Shown piece by piece: positions 46,749 through 55,683 of a DNA stretch of 64,000 bases. Position 1 is the first letter of the stretch, and every line of letters begins with the position of its first letter. The notes under the pieces are model-generated. The model had not been told where the DNA came from. It saw only the letters and a list, made by a program, of their open reading frames with translations, and did not search any database. The translations under genes were made by a program, and so were the position numbers. Origin of the DNA: an uncultured Alphaproteobacteria bacterium (GTDB lineage: Bacteria > Pseudomonadota > Alphaproteobacteria > Methylaequorales > Methylaequoraceae); contig CACAYF010000008.1 in the NCBI GenBank assembly GCA_902536655.1, positions 1 through 64,000 of the forward strand, written 5' to 3'.

Positions 46749-47450
46749 TTCAACTTTGTTGTATTGAAGTGAGTATTTCTCTAAAATTTTATCTAAATTA
46801 ATTTTAACTTGCTTTGGTTTGATACTAATAAAAAAGGTATTTGGTCCTGTTCTATTTCTAATTACTGGAAGGGATGTTTCAACATTACAGTCATTTAGAT
46901 TTTTAAAAATATATTTTAAGTGATCAAAAGTTTTCTTCCTAAAGGACTGAAATTGACAAAATATTATGATTTTATTATTTTGAAGATAAGTTTTGCAGTC
47001 CTCAGCTAAAACATACTTCATTGATTTTTTTCCGGTTTTATTTATTACGAATCCATTGTCTGGGTCTAAAAAAATTATTTGTTCATCTCGATGATGATGT
47101 AATGACTGTTCAAGCCACTTCTTTCTGTTGTTAAATTTAATAGGTTCATTAAAAAAATTTATATATTGTTTTAAATGCGTTTCGTAAGTAAAAAGTTCTA
47201 AATTTCTAAATTGTTTTTTTTGGAACTTTTTGAATTCCTGTATTAAAACTTTGTCATATAAATTTAATTCCTCGTCATATAGAAAATTTCGCTTTTCACC
47301 GTCCTTTTTTTTTAATTCAGAGGGTCCAATTTCTGCTGGATTTACAAGATACCAATTCAATCCTACTTTCATATTAAGTTGAGTACTTAAAAATTTTAAG
47401 AAAAGAAATTTAAAATAATCGTGAATATCTCCTAGGTAACGCTCTTGCAT
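46731..47450 (-). CDS. Conserved protein of unknown function (DPDNG motif)
   Basis: A 239-aa cytoplasmic-looking protein I cannot assign. It opens MQERYLGDIHDYFKF, followed by GLNWYLVNPAE and DGEKRNFL, then IIFLDPDNGF (about 124-133), a lysine-rich middle, and a C-terminal IRNRTGPNTFFISI. The D-P-D-N-G loop and the ERY-x-GD opening look like conserved motifs of a family of unknown role that I recall in other bacteria, but I cannot name it. It has no signal peptide or helices. It is a single gene, convergent with the flippase-like gene and divergent from amtB. Confidence 0.75.
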   Translation of the reverse strand: MQERYLGDIHDYFKFLFLKFLSTQLNMKVGLNWYLVNPAEIGPSELKKKDGEKRNFLYDEELNLYDKVLIQEFKKFQKKQFRNLELFTYETHLKQYINFFNEPIKFNNRKKWLEQSLHHHRDEQIIFLDPDNGFVINKTGKKSMKYVLAEDCKTYLQNNKIIIFCQFQSFRKKTFDHLKYIFKNLNDCNVETSLPVIRNRTGPNTFFISIKPKQVKINLDKILEKYSLQYNKVELINVV

Positions 47451-47573
47451 AATTGATTAAAAAATAAACATTAACTTAGTAGTGCATAAATATTAGTCAC
47501 AATTAAAATCCAAAATAGCAATCATAAAAAAATTATCCAATTAAAACAATAACTTACAATTATCTTTATAATT

Positions 47574-47591
47574 TTGGCACAGTTTCTGCAT
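47574..47591 (+). promoter_or_regulatory. Sigma-54 (-24/-12) promoter of amtB
   Basis: The bases TTGGCACAGTTTCTGCAT match the sigma-54 consensus (TGGCAC ... TTGC). The invariant GG (47576-47577) and GC (47588-47589) are separated by exactly ten bases, as the polymerase requires. A start of transcription about 12 nt downstream would leave a short leader containing AGGGAGA (47624-47630) before the amtB ATG at 47635. This suggests control by an NtrC-type activator under nitrogen limitation. Confidence 0.8.
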
Positions 47592-47634
47592 ACTTTCAAC
47601 ATTAACAATAATAATATCTTAATAGGGAGAAAAT

Positions 47635-48984
47635 ATGATTTTTTATATTTTTAACAGGAATGTCAGGTTTAACCTAAACAAAATATTAAACTTTTCATTC
47701 TTTGCATTATTTTTACTACTCTCAGTAAATGTCAATGCACAAGATGCAGTAGAAGCCGCCCCTGCTGTTTCATCTGAAGTAGCGTATATTTTAAATACGT
47801 TCCTTTTTTTAGTTTGCGGATTTTTAGTAATGTTTATGGCTGCTGGCTTTTGTATGCTAGAGGCCGGTCAAGTTAGAAGTAAAAACACTGCCGTTATCTG
47901 TCTCAAAAACATAGGCTTATTTTCAATTGCTGGCTTAATGTACTTTTTAGTTGGCTATAATTTGATGTACGACGGTGTTGATGGTGGATACATGGGATCT
48001 TTTTCATTGTTTGATAGAAGCTCAGACGTTGATTTAGAAACTGGTTATGCTGCTGCCTCTGACTGGTATTTCCAGATGGTCTTTGTTGCAACTACAGCAT
48101 CAATAGTTTCTGGTGCTTTAGCAGAAAGAATTCTTATTTGGCCATTTTTTCTTTTCATAGCTATATTAACAGCGTTTATTTATCCAATTGCTGGCTCTTG
48201 GCAATGGGGTGGAGGTTGGTTAAGCGAAATGGGTTTCTCTGACTTTGCAGGATCAACTTTAGTTCATTCAGTAGGTGGATGGGCCGCACTAGCTGGTGCG
48301 ATCTTATTGGGTTCAAGAGATGGAAAATATTCAGCTGATGGCAAGGTCAACGTAATACCAGGTTGTTCTCTTCCAATGACAACACTCGGTGTATTCATCC
48401 TGTGGCTCGGTTGGTTTGGCTTTAACGGAGGGTCTCAATTAGCTCTGGGATCTGGAGCTGATGCAACAGCTGTTGCAGACATTTTTGTTAATACAAATCT
48501 TGCAGCTGCTGGCGGAGTTTTAGCATGTATGATTGTAAGTAAAGCAACAAACAGTCACACTAATATTGCAGCAACCTTAAATGGTGCTATCGCTGGTTTA
48601 GTAGCAATTACCGCTGAACCGCTTACTCCTTCAATGGGTCAAGCCGTGATTATTGGTGCAATTGGCGGTATAATTTGCATGTACGGTATGAAGTTGCTTG
48701 ATATGTTGAAAATTGATGATGTTGTTGGCGCGATTCCTGCCCACCTTTTCGCTGGAATTTGGGGCACATTAGTTGTTGCCTGGACAAATCCAGATGCGTC
48801 TCTAGGTGTCCAAGCTATCGGTGTAGTTTCTTATGGATTATTCACCGTGATTCTCAGTTTTATTGTCTGGTTTGTGATAAAAACTGTTATTGGAATAAGA
48901 GCATCGAAAGAAGATGAGGAATATGGTCTTGATATGAGTGAATTAGGCACTGTTTCTTATCCTGACTTTAATAAATCCAAATAA
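47635..48984 (+). CDS. amtB: Ammonium transporter
   Basis: A 449-aa trimeric-type ammonium channel. After a signal peptide (about residues 1-36, NVNAQD) come eleven helices; the twin pore histidines lie in GSTLVHSVGGWAALAG and IPAHLFAGIWGT, and the LEAGQVRSKN and WFGFNGGSQLA blocks are typical. The ribosome site is strong. No PII gene (glnK) adjoins it on either side, unlike the usual glnK-amtB pair. Upstream lies a sigma-54 promoter and downstream a strong hairpin, so it is a single-gene transcript. Confidence 0.96.
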   Translation: MIFYIFNRNVRFNLNKILNFSFFALFLLLSVNVNAQDAVEAAPAVSSEVAYILNTFLFLVCGFLVMFMAAGFCMLEAGQVRSKNTAVICLKNIGLFSIAGLMYFLVGYNLMYDGVDGGYMGSFSLFDRSSDVDLETGYAAASDWYFQMVFVATTASIVSGALAERILIWPFFLFIAILTAFIYPIAGSWQWGGGWLSEMGFSDFAGSTLVHSVGGWAALAGAILLGSRDGKYSADGKVNVIPGCSLPMTTLGVFILWLGWFGFNGGSQLALGSGADATAVADIFVNTNLAAAGGVLACMIVSKATNSHTNIAATLNGAIAGLVAITAEPLTPSMGQAVIIGAIGGIICMYGMKLLDMLKIDDVVGAIPAHLFAGIWGTLVVAWTNPDASLGVQAIGVVSYGLFTVILSFIVWFVIKTVIGIRASKEDEEYGLDMSELGTVSYPDFNKSK

Positions 48985-49000
48985 ATTGACTCCCCATAGA

Positions 49001-49043
49001 TAGATAGTGAGTTCTAAATTTTAGAACTCACTTATCTATTTTT
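49001..49043 (+). terminator. Strong hairpin with T tract after amtB
   Basis: A perfect 12-bp inverted repeat (AGTGAGTTCTAA at 49006-49017 with TTAGAACTCACT at 49021-49032) with a tiny loop, extended by TAGATA/TATCTA around it, followed by TTTTT at 49039-49043. It fits an intrinsic terminator for amtB. It also includes the stop codon of the convergent gene, but no T tract follows on that side. Confidence 0.75.
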
Positions 49044-49835
49044 ACAATCAAGTGGATTCAAACTTACTTTTTTCAAATTTAGCTCTAAAGAATAATCAGG
49101 ATAATCGTACCTAAAAAAACTGGCTATTCCTTGGTTATTTAGGTGAATCGTTTGCTCAAAAATTGGAGTTTGCACTTTATCTTGATAATATGCCATCCTT
49201 ACTTTTCTAAACTTATTTTTAATACCCTTGTCTAATTTTTTTTTATCTACAGAAACAACTTCATCAGTAAAGAATACTGAAATATTAAAATATTTGTCTG
49301 GAATTGTTCCTTCATAAACATTTCGTACTATTAACTTTTTTCCTGATTCAAGGTTGTCTAAAACATCTTCTAAAAATTTATGAGGAAAAATAACATCTTT
49401 TGAAAAATTATATTCTTTATCAGTTTGCTCAAACTTAATATTTAGATTTTCCTTTCTTTCAGCCTTACCGTAGTGTCTCTCAACAACTTCTGCGTCTTCC
49501 TTTACCTCTAAAACAAATTCCATTTTGTTGCCATCGCTCATTTCGTTTAATGAGTAATTAATTTCGCTAACAGTTCCAACTCCATACGAATTTATAAATC
49601 TTGTCATCATCCTCTGTGTAGTCACCCATGACTGGTCACAATTATTTATCCAATCAATTAATAAATAACCTGATGCTTTATCGACATATGTTTTACCTGG
49701 AACTCGAGGGGAATCAATTTCTGCTAGTGAAATATCATATTCGCTTTGAAATGATAGAAGTTTGGCATTTGCTATATTAGGGTAACATAAAAAATAAATG
49801 AGGAGTGTTATAAGAAGATTTTTAAATTTTTTCAT
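49032..49835 (-). CDS. EipB-like (DUF1849) cell-envelope integrity protein
   Basis: A secreted periplasmic protein of 267 aa. I start at 49835, where MKKFKNLLIT begins a signal peptide; the longer ORF from 49898 lacks it. Mature features match DUF1849: YDISLAEID near the N-terminus, ASGYLLIDWINNCDQSW (C66) and the C-terminal LDCKNR (C264). In Brucella EipB a Cys pair in these positions forms a disulfide and the spiral beta-barrel protein is needed for envelope integrity. The gene is divergent from a DUF6111 gene. Confidence 0.85.
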   Translation of the reverse strand: MKKFKNLLITLLIYFLCYPNIANAKLLSFQSEYDISLAEIDSPRVPGKTYVDKASGYLLIDWINNCDQSWVTTQRMMTRFINSYGVGTVSEINYSLNEMSDGNKMEFVLEVKEDAEVVERHYGKAERKENLNIKFEQTDKEYNFSKDVIFPHKFLEDVLDNLESGKKLIVRNVYEGTIPDKYFNISVFFTDEVVSVDKKKLDKGIKNKFRKVRMAYYQDKVQTPIFEQTIHLNNQGIASFFRYDYPDYSLELNLKKVSLNPLDCKNR

Positions 49836-49898
49836 GTTATATATATTGTCAAATTTACTCATTTTATTAAAGTGACATAGCATAATATTTTTTTTCAA

Positions 49899-50135
49899 AT
49901 GATTAAAGCTTTAATTTTTCTATTTGTTCTTTTATTGATTTCATTTCTATTTTTTTTTTCTTCAAAATTTAAAAAAAAAACAATGATTTTAATTTTATCA
50001 ATTTTAGTAATTGTAATGACTGTTTTAACATTAGCTTTAATTTTATTAGAGGATAATTCGGTAGAAAAATTGTACTATCCACCAAAATTTGATGGAGTAA
50101 AGGTTATTCCAGGATTCTTTGATGAAAAAAATTAA
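49899..50135 (+). CDS. Small membrane protein, DUF6111-like
   Basis: A 78-aa protein with two hydrophobic helices (about 3-20 and 28-50) and a C-terminal tail YYPPKFDGVKVIPGFFD. The P-P-x-x-x-D-G-x-x-x-P-G-x-F pattern and position before a CCA-transferase gene resemble the alphaproteobacterial DUF6111 family. Function unknown. Its end overlaps the next gene by 14 nt. Confidence 0.7.
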   Translation: MIKALIFLFVLLLISFLFFFSSKFKKKTMILILSILVIVMTVLTLALILLEDNSVEKLYYPPKFDGVKVIPGFFDEKN

Positions 50136-51336
50136 TAATTTTGATGTTGTTTGCAAAAACCTTGGTATTCCAATTATTTTTATAAGAAAGATTGAAAAGT
50201 CTCTAAAAAAATTCGATGGTAAAATTTACATTGTCGGTGGCAATGTTAGAGATTTAATTTTAAAAAAATCAATAATTAATCATCCTGATCTTGTTGTAAA
50301 TTTGGATCTAGAAAAATTATTATACTGTCTTGAAAAAGCTAAAATTAGGTTTCTTAAAATTGGTGAAAAGTTCGGTTCTATTGTAGTTTTGTATAAAAAA
50401 TTTAAATTTGATGTCACTGTTATGAGAAAAGACATTGAAACAGACGGAAGGTGGGCAAAAATCAAATTTACAGATAATCTTATAGAGGATTCTCAAAGAA
50501 GAGATTTCACCTTTAATTCAATCTATTGTGATACGAATGGTCACCTTGTCGATCCACATAATGGAATAAATGACTTGATAAAAGGAAATATAAGATTTAT
50601 TGGTGACCCTAACAAAAGAATTAAAGAAGATTACCTAAGAATATTAAGGTTTTTTCGATTTTCATTAGAAATTTCAAATTCAGTAGATTACAAAATAAGT
50701 AATTTATGTGAAAAATATTTTAAAAATCTTAAATCTTTGTCCTATGAAAGAAGGATGAAAGAGACAGAAAAAATACTGTTAAATAATAATTTAAAAAAAA
50801 AAAAAACAATTTTGTCATTGCATAAGTTACTTGAATTTACTTTTGAGTCAAAGCTTAATTTTACGAACTTCTCTAAACTCTGTGCTTTTGAATCATTAAT
50901 TAATAAAAAAAGTTTTGAAAGAAGATTAAAATTTTTAATAAGAAACAAACGAGTCATTCCGAACTTCTTTTTAAGAAGTTCGACATCGCATTTCAAAAAA
51001 AGATTAAAAAGTAGAATTAATTTTAAAAATTATTCAGTCACAGAAGTAAATATGAATTTATTGAAATTCAACAAAATTTTTATAATTGATCAACTCATTA
51101 TTGACCATATTAAAAATAAAATTTCGCAAGATGATCTCAACAGATGTTTAAGTAAAATAATTAATTACAAAACAAAGAAAATACCATTGACGGGAGAGGA
51201 TCTTTTAAAAATGGGTTTTAAGCCTGGGAAAACAATTGGAGGGATCATTTCAAAGTTAGAAGTTTTTTGGGTAAAGAAAAATTTTAATTGTTCAAAAAAT
51301 GAATGCATAAATTTTGTTAAAAAATTTTTACCATGA
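50122..51336 (+). CDS. CCA tRNA nucleotidyltransferase / poly(A) polymerase family, altered DxD motif
   Basis: A 404-aa class II nucleotidyltransferase homologue, which in this family adds CCA to tRNA ends. The opening VGGNVRDL (GGxVRD), FGSIVV, FDVTVMRKDIETDGR and EDSQRRDFTFNSI blocks are intact. The metal-binding DxD normally following the GGxVRD block reads HPDLVV here: the first Asp is His and only the second is kept. The ATG at 50122 is used (TTG 50119 is just upstream). It may have altered or reduced activity, or another metal ligand may substitute. Confidence 0.82.
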   Translation: MKKINNFDVVCKNLGIPIIFIRKIEKSLKKFDGKIYIVGGNVRDLILKKSIINHPDLVVNLDLEKLLYCLEKAKIRFLKIGEKFGSIVVLYKKFKFDVTVMRKDIETDGRWAKIKFTDNLIEDSQRRDFTFNSIYCDTNGHLVDPHNGINDLIKGNIRFIGDPNKRIKEDYLRILRFFRFSLEISNSVDYKISNLCEKYFKNLKSLSYERRMKETEKILLNNNLKKKKTILSLHKLLEFTFESKLNFTNFSKLCAFESLINKKSFERRLKFLIRNKRVIPNFFLRSSTSHFKKRLKSRINFKNYSVTEVNMNLLKFNKIFIIDQLIIDHIKNKISQDDLNRCLSKIINYKTKKIPLTGEDLLKMGFKPGKTIGGIISKLEVFWVKKNFNCSKNECINFVKKFLP

Positions 51337-52185
51337 TGCCATAGGAGGAAGAGACATAAAAATAGCCTCTATATTTCCGTCTGTTTCTAATCCAAACTTT
51401 GTGCCTCTGTCGTATAACAAATTGAATTCTACATATCTTGATCTTCGATGATATTGTAATAATTTATCATTATTATTCCAAGGTAATTCAATAGTTCTTT
51501 GGACAATCTTTTTGTATGTGCTAATAAATGTTTTTCCGACATCACATACAAAATTCATATCCGAATTCCAATCATCAGAATTTAAATAGTCAAAGAAAAT
51601 TCCCCCCAACCCTCTTGATTCGTTTCTGTGCGGCAAAAAAAAATAATCATCGCACCATTTTTTGTATTTGGCGTAAGAGCCTTTCCTGTATTTATTACAA
51701 GTTTTTTCAAGCTCTTTGTGAAAAAAATTAGCAATTTTTATCGATTCTTCTGAACTTTTGTCACTTGGTGTAATATCAATTCCGCCTCCAAACCATGATT
51801 TTTGAGTAACAATATATCTAGTATTCATGTGTATAGCTGGAATTTTTGGTGAGAATGGATGAATAACCAATGAAATGCCTGATGCCCAAAATCCAGAATT
51901 TTTTTCTGTTCCAGGAATTTTTCCTTTTAGTTTTTTTGATAACTGACCGAATACTGTCGAAACATTTACCCCTGCTTTCTCAAAAACCTTTCCTCTTAAT
52001 AACCGCATTTCGCCGCCTCCAAGCTTGTTTGAGCCAGTTCTGTCTCTAGTCCAATGTTTTTTTGAGAAAAGATTTTTTGACTTCTTATTTTTGTTTTCTA
52101 TTAGCTCAAGCTCCGTGCAAATTTTATTTTGAAGATGTTCAAACCATTCTTTAGCGATCTTTTTATTTTTATCTATATTTTTCAT
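51328..52185 (-). CDS. hemF: Oxygen-dependent coproporphyrinogen III oxidase
   Basis: A 285-aa soluble enzyme of heme synthesis using O2, consistent with an aerobe. The family blocks are WTRDRTGSNKLGGGEMRLL, NVSTVFGQL, HMNTRYI, WFGGGIDITPS and the YNLLYDRGTKFGL-type C-terminal motif (seen as EFNLLYDRGTKFGL), ending in SLPPMASW. Heme from this route feeds the oxidase and bc1 complex. It is divergent from petA. Confidence 0.96.
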   Translation of the reverse strand: MKNIDKNKKIAKEWFEHLQNKICTELELIENKNKKSKNLFSKKHWTRDRTGSNKLGGGEMRLLRGKVFEKAGVNVSTVFGQLSKKLKGKIPGTEKNSGFWASGISLVIHPFSPKIPAIHMNTRYIVTQKSWFGGGIDITPSDKSSEESIKIANFFHKELEKTCNKYRKGSYAKYKKWCDDYFFLPHRNESRGLGGIFFDYLNSDDWNSDMNFVCDVGKTFISTYKKIVQRTIELPWNNNDKLLQYHRRSRYVEFNLLYDRGTKFGLETDGNIEAIFMSLPPMASW

Positions 52186-52211
52186 TGTTTTGCGCTAAAA
52201 ATTTTTTATAT

Positions 52212-52217
52212 TATAAT
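52212..52217 (+). promoter_or_regulatory. Possible -10 element of the petABC operon
   Basis: A perfect TATAAT in the 56-bp hemF-petA spacer, 25 nt before the petA start, which has AGGAAG ahead of it. A clear -35 hexamer is not visible, and such hexamers are common in AT-rich DNA. Confidence 0.3.
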
Positions 52218-52241
52218 TAAACTTAGTATGATTAGGAAGAA

Positions 52242-52799
52242 ATGACAGAAAAAGATTTAAAAGATAATGAATTATCAGGATCCGTAGATGAAGAAAAACG
52301 GGATTTCTTATTTATAACCACAGCCGGACTAGCCATCGCGGGAGGTGCCGTCACAGCTTTTTCTTTAATCGATACAATGAATCCTGCTAAAGATGTGTTA
52401 GCTTTATCCACAACGGAAGTAGATCTTGCACCCATTGAGGAAGGACAAAGCTTAACAGTTATGTGGCGAGGAAAACCAATATTTATCAGACACAGAACAT
52501 CTGAAGAAATAAGGACGGCTAACAATACTTCAGTTAATGATCTAAAACACATGGCTAGTGATGAATCAAGGGTTAAGAACCCAAAATGGTTAGTTGTTGT
52601 TGGGGTTTGTACACATTTGGGCTGTGTACCCTTAGGACAGAAAGTTGGCGATAATAAAGGTGAATTCGGAGGATGGTTCTGTCCTTGTCATGGATCTCAT
52701 TACGATACATCAGGCAGAATTAGAAAAGGCCCAGCTCCGTTGAATCTTGAAGTCCCTCCATACGACTTTGTTTCTGAAGATATTATTAAAATAGGATAA
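52242..52799 (+). CDS. petA: Ubiquinol-cytochrome c reductase iron-sulfur (Rieske) subunit
   Basis: A 185-aa subunit of the bc1 complex. The 2Fe-2S ligands are in CTHLGCVP and CPCHGSHYD. An N-terminal anchor helix (about 26-45) follows EEKRDFLF, a Tat-type signal in which the usual twin Arg is Lys-Arg. The GPAPLNLEVPPY block ends the domain. First gene of petABC. Confidence 0.96.
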   Translation: MTEKDLKDNELSGSVDEEKRDFLFITTAGLAIAGGAVTAFSLIDTMNPAKDVLALSTTEVDLAPIEEGQSLTVMWRGKPIFIRHRTSEEIRTANNTSVNDLKHMASDESRVKNPKWLVVVGVCTHLGCVPLGQKVGDNKGEFGGWFCPCHGSHYDTSGRIRKGPAPLNLEVPPYDFVSEDIIKIG

Positions 52800-52802
52800 A
52801 AT

Positions 52803-54065
52803 ATGAAAGAAAAAGAAATTGACAATAGTAAAGGAATCTCTGGCTGGATAGATAAGAGGCTACCAGTATTTACCTTCATCAATCATAATCTTAGAGATTA
52901 TCCGACCCCAAAGAATTTAAATTATTTTTGGAATTTCGGCTCTTTAGCTGGCATCACACTTGTCATAATGATTATTACCGGAATTCTTTTGGCAATGCAA
53001 TATACTGCCAATACAGAAATTGCTTTCGATAGCGTTGAGAGGATTATGAGAGATGTCAACAATGGATGGTTACTAAGATACATACATATGAATGGTGCGT
53101 CAATGTTCTTCATTATAGTATATATTCATATGTTTAGAGGCCTTTATTATGGTTCATATAAGTATCCAAGAGAAATATTGTGGATGCTAGGTGTGGTTAT
53201 ACTTTTGTTAATGATGGCAACTGCTTTCATGGGGTATGTTTTACCCTGGGGACAAATGAGCTTTTGGGGTGCAACAGTAATTACTAACTTGTTTTCTGCC
53301 TTTCCCATTATTGGAGATTATATTGTAACATTCTTATGGGGTGGCTTTTCAGTAGACAATCCAACTCTTACCAGATTTTTTGTTTTACATTATCTTTTAC
53401 CGTTTGCAATTGTCGGAGTAGTGGCTTTACATTTGGTAGCTCTTCATCAGTTTGGCTCTAATAATCCAACAGGCATCGATGTTAAATCGGAGGGAGATAC
53501 AATTCCGTTTCATCCATATTATACAGTTAAAGACTATCTGGGTCTTGGTGTTTATCTTATTGTTTTTGCATTTTTAGTGTTTTTTGCTCCAAACTTTCTT
53601 GGTCATCCAGACAACTATATACCAGCTAACCCACTACAAACGCCTGCTCATATAGTCCCGGAATGGTATTTCTTACCTTTTTATGCAATATTACGTGCCG
53701 TACCAGATAAATTATTAGGTGTCTTGTTAATGTTTGCCGCTGTAATGGTTCTATTTTTTCTGCCTTGGCTTGACAAACATAAGATCAGAAGTGCTAATTT
53801 TAGACCATTCTACAAACAATTCTATTGGCTATTTTTTATTGATTGTATTGTGCTTGGGTGGGTTGGAGCGATGCCTGCTGAAGGAATTTACGTACTAATC
53901 TCGAGGATAGCAACACTTTACTATTTTGGATTTTTCTTAGTTATAATGCCACTTCTATCAAAATTTGAGAAAACTACTGAACTCCCTTCTAGTATTTCAG
54001 CAGCAGTTATTTCAGACAAATTTGACAACAAAGAACCCTCTACTTCAGAAAGCTATGTTAAGTAG
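52803..54065 (+). CDS. petB: Cytochrome b of the bc1 complex
   Basis: A 420-aa eight-helix subunit holding hemes bL and bH and the quinol sites. Seen are the four heme histidines in [21 protein letters not shown] and the [23 protein letters not shown] segment, the Qo-site [13 protein letters not shown] (PEWY) and the [11 protein letters not shown] block. It lies 3 nt after petA and overlaps petC by 11 nt. Confidence 0.97.
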   Translation: MKEKEIDNSKGISGWIDKRLPVFTFINHNLRDYPTPKNLNYFWNFGSLAGITLVIMIITGILLAMQYTANTEIAFDSVERIMRDVNNGWLLRYIHMNGASMFFIIVYIHMFRGLYYGSYKYPREILWMLGVVILLLMMATAFMGYVLPWGQMSFWGATVITNLFSAFPIIGDYIVTFLWGGFSVDNPTLTRFFVLHYLLPFAIVGVVALHLVALHQFGSNNPTGIDVKSEGDTIPFHPYYTVKDYLGLGVYLIVFAFLVFFAPNFLGHPDNYIPANPLQTPAHIVPEWYFLPFYAILRAVPDKLLGVLLMFAAVMVLFFLPWLDKHKIRSANFRPFYKQFYWLFFIDCIVLGWVGAMPAEGIYVLISRIATLYYFGFFLVIMPLLSKFEKTTELPSSISAAVISDKFDNKEPSTSESYVK

Positions 54066-54828
54066 ACCACTTAATTTTTTTCTTTGCTTTTTCTTTTTAT
54101 TCACTCTACCAAATAGTCTCACGATTAAAGCGGCAACTTCAAAGATTGAACTTATCGAACAAAATTGGCCATTCAATGGTATCTTTGGAAGATTTGATAA
54201 AGCTTCTTTACAAAGGGGGTTCAAAGTATACTCTGAAGTTTGTTCTGCTTGCCATGGCTTAAGACATCTTTCATACAGAGACTTAGCGGGAATAGGTTAT
54301 TCAAACGATGAAATCAAAGTAATTGCCGGGGAATATGAAATTATTGACGGTCCAAATGATGAAGGTGAAATGTTTACAAGAGATGCAAAGATGAGTGACA
54401 AATTCGTTGGACCGTACGAAAACGATAAAGTTGCACGTTTGGCAAATAACGGAGCATATCCGCCAGATCTGTCATTAATTGTAAAAGCAAGAGCAGGAGG
54501 TGCAGATTACATTTATAGTTTACTCAATGGTTATAAGGACTTTCCTGAAAATTTTGAGGCAGGTGAAGGAATGTATTACAATGAATACTATCCAGGTAAT
54601 CAGATAGCGATGCCACCTCAAATTGAGGATGATATAGTTGAATTTGATGATGGTACAACTGCTTCAAATGTTCAGATAGCTAGAGACATTACTTCTTTTT
54701 TGGCATGGACAGCTGAACCGGAATTAGAAAGAAGAAAAAGTTTAGGAGTAAAAACTCTTTTCTTTTTAGTTTTAATTACGATAATGTTATTAGGAGTCAA
54801 AAGGAAAGTTTGGAAAAACCTGGACTAA
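54055..54828 (+). CDS. petC: Cytochrome c1
   Basis: A 257-aa heme c subunit of the bc1 complex. I start at 54055 (MLSRPLNFF), which begins a signal peptide; the longer frame runs inside petB. The heme motif is CSACH ([19 protein letters not shown]), the axial Met is in NQIAMPPQI, and a C-terminal helix (about 236-252) anchors it. It ends 3 nt before mtnP. Confidence 0.95.
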   Translation: MLSRPLNFFLCFFFLFTLPNSLTIKAATSKIELIEQNWPFNGIFGRFDKASLQRGFKVYSEVCSACHGLRHLSYRDLAGIGYSNDEIKVIAGEYEIIDGPNDEGEMFTRDAKMSDKFVGPYENDKVARLANNGAYPPDLSLIVKARAGGADYIYSLLNGYKDFPENFEAGEGMYYNEYYPGNQIAMPPQIEDDIVEFDDGTTASNVQIARDITSFLAWTAEPELERRKSLGVKTLFFLVLITIMLLGVKRKVWKNLD

Positions 54829-54831
54829 CTA

Positions 54832-55683
54832 ATGGCAAAGATTGATATTGCTTTTATTGGTGGAAGTGGATTATATAAGGTTCCTGAAATCAGCAACGTC
54901 AAATGGGTCAAAGTCAGTACAAATTTTGGTCAGCCATCTTCCGAAATATGCACAGGTAGAATTGGGAAATGTAACGTGGCTTTTCTTCCTCGTCATGGAA
55001 AGTTTCACACCATATCCCCATCAAAAATAAATTATAGAGCAAATATTGAAGCACTTAAGAAACTTGGTTCAGAAAATATAATATCTTTATCAGCAGTAGG
55101 AAGTTTAAGGAATGATTATATTCCTGGAGATTTTGTTCTTATTGATCAATTTATTGACAAGACTTACCTTAGAAGCAAAACGTTCTTTGAGGATGACCTA
55201 GTTGTTCATTTACCGATGGCTCAACCAATATGTAAAAATATTAAAAGTAAACTTACTGACTCGCTAAAAAAGCTAAGAATTAAATTTCATAATCAAGGAA
55301 CATATGTATGTATAGAGGGCCCACAATTTTCAACATTATCAGAGTCCGAACTTTTCAGATCCTGGGGGTGTGATGTAATTGGAATGACTAATATGCCTGA
55401 GGCTAAACTATCCTTAGAAGCAGGCATTTGTTACGCTAGTGTTGGAATGGTCACAGATTTTGATTGTTGGCATCCGGATCATGAAAATGTAACTGTCGAT
55501 CAAATATTAAAAACCTTGAATGATAATTCAGAAAAAGCTAAAAAGCTTATTTCTTATATAGCTAAAGATCACAAATTAATTTGTAATGACAAAATAAAAA
55601 ACCTAGCAAAAAACTCTATCATAACAAATATTGAAAAAGTTAAAAAATCTACAAAAAAAAAATTAAAAAATATTTTGAAATAA
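54832..55683 (+). CDS. mtnP: S-methyl-5'-thioadenosine phosphorylase
   Basis: Splits methylthioadenosine (a by-product of SAM use) to adenine and methylthioribose-1-phosphate. The 283-aa sequence has the phosphate-binding GGSGLYK, FLPRHGKFHTISPSKINYRANI, EGPQFSTLSES and GMTNMPEAKLSLEAGICY motifs of the MtnP subgroup. It abuts mtnA with no gap, starting a three-gene salvage unit. Confidence 0.94.
   Translation: MAKIDIAFIGGSGLYKVPEISNVKWVKVSTNFGQPSSEICTGRIGKCNVAFLPRHGKFHTISPSKINYRANIEALKKLGSENIISLSAVGSLRNDYIPGDFVLIDQFIDKTYLRSKTFFEDDLVVHLPMAQPICKNIKSKLTDSLKKLRIKFHNQGTYVCIEGPQFSTLSESELFRSWGCDVIGMTNMPEAKLSLEAGICYASVGMVTDFDCWHPDHENVTVDQILKTLNDNSEKAKKLISYIAKDHKLICNDKIKNLAKNSIITNIEKVKKSTKKKLKNILK

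Noticed and set aside
47470-47520. Possible NtrC binding site upstream of the amtB promoter
   Set aside because: Only a loose half-site (GTGCA near 47482) with no good inverted partner was seen.
53965-54054. Longer N-terminus for cytochrome c1
   Set aside because: It runs within petB in another frame and lacks a signal peptide; the ATG at 54055 begins a proper one.
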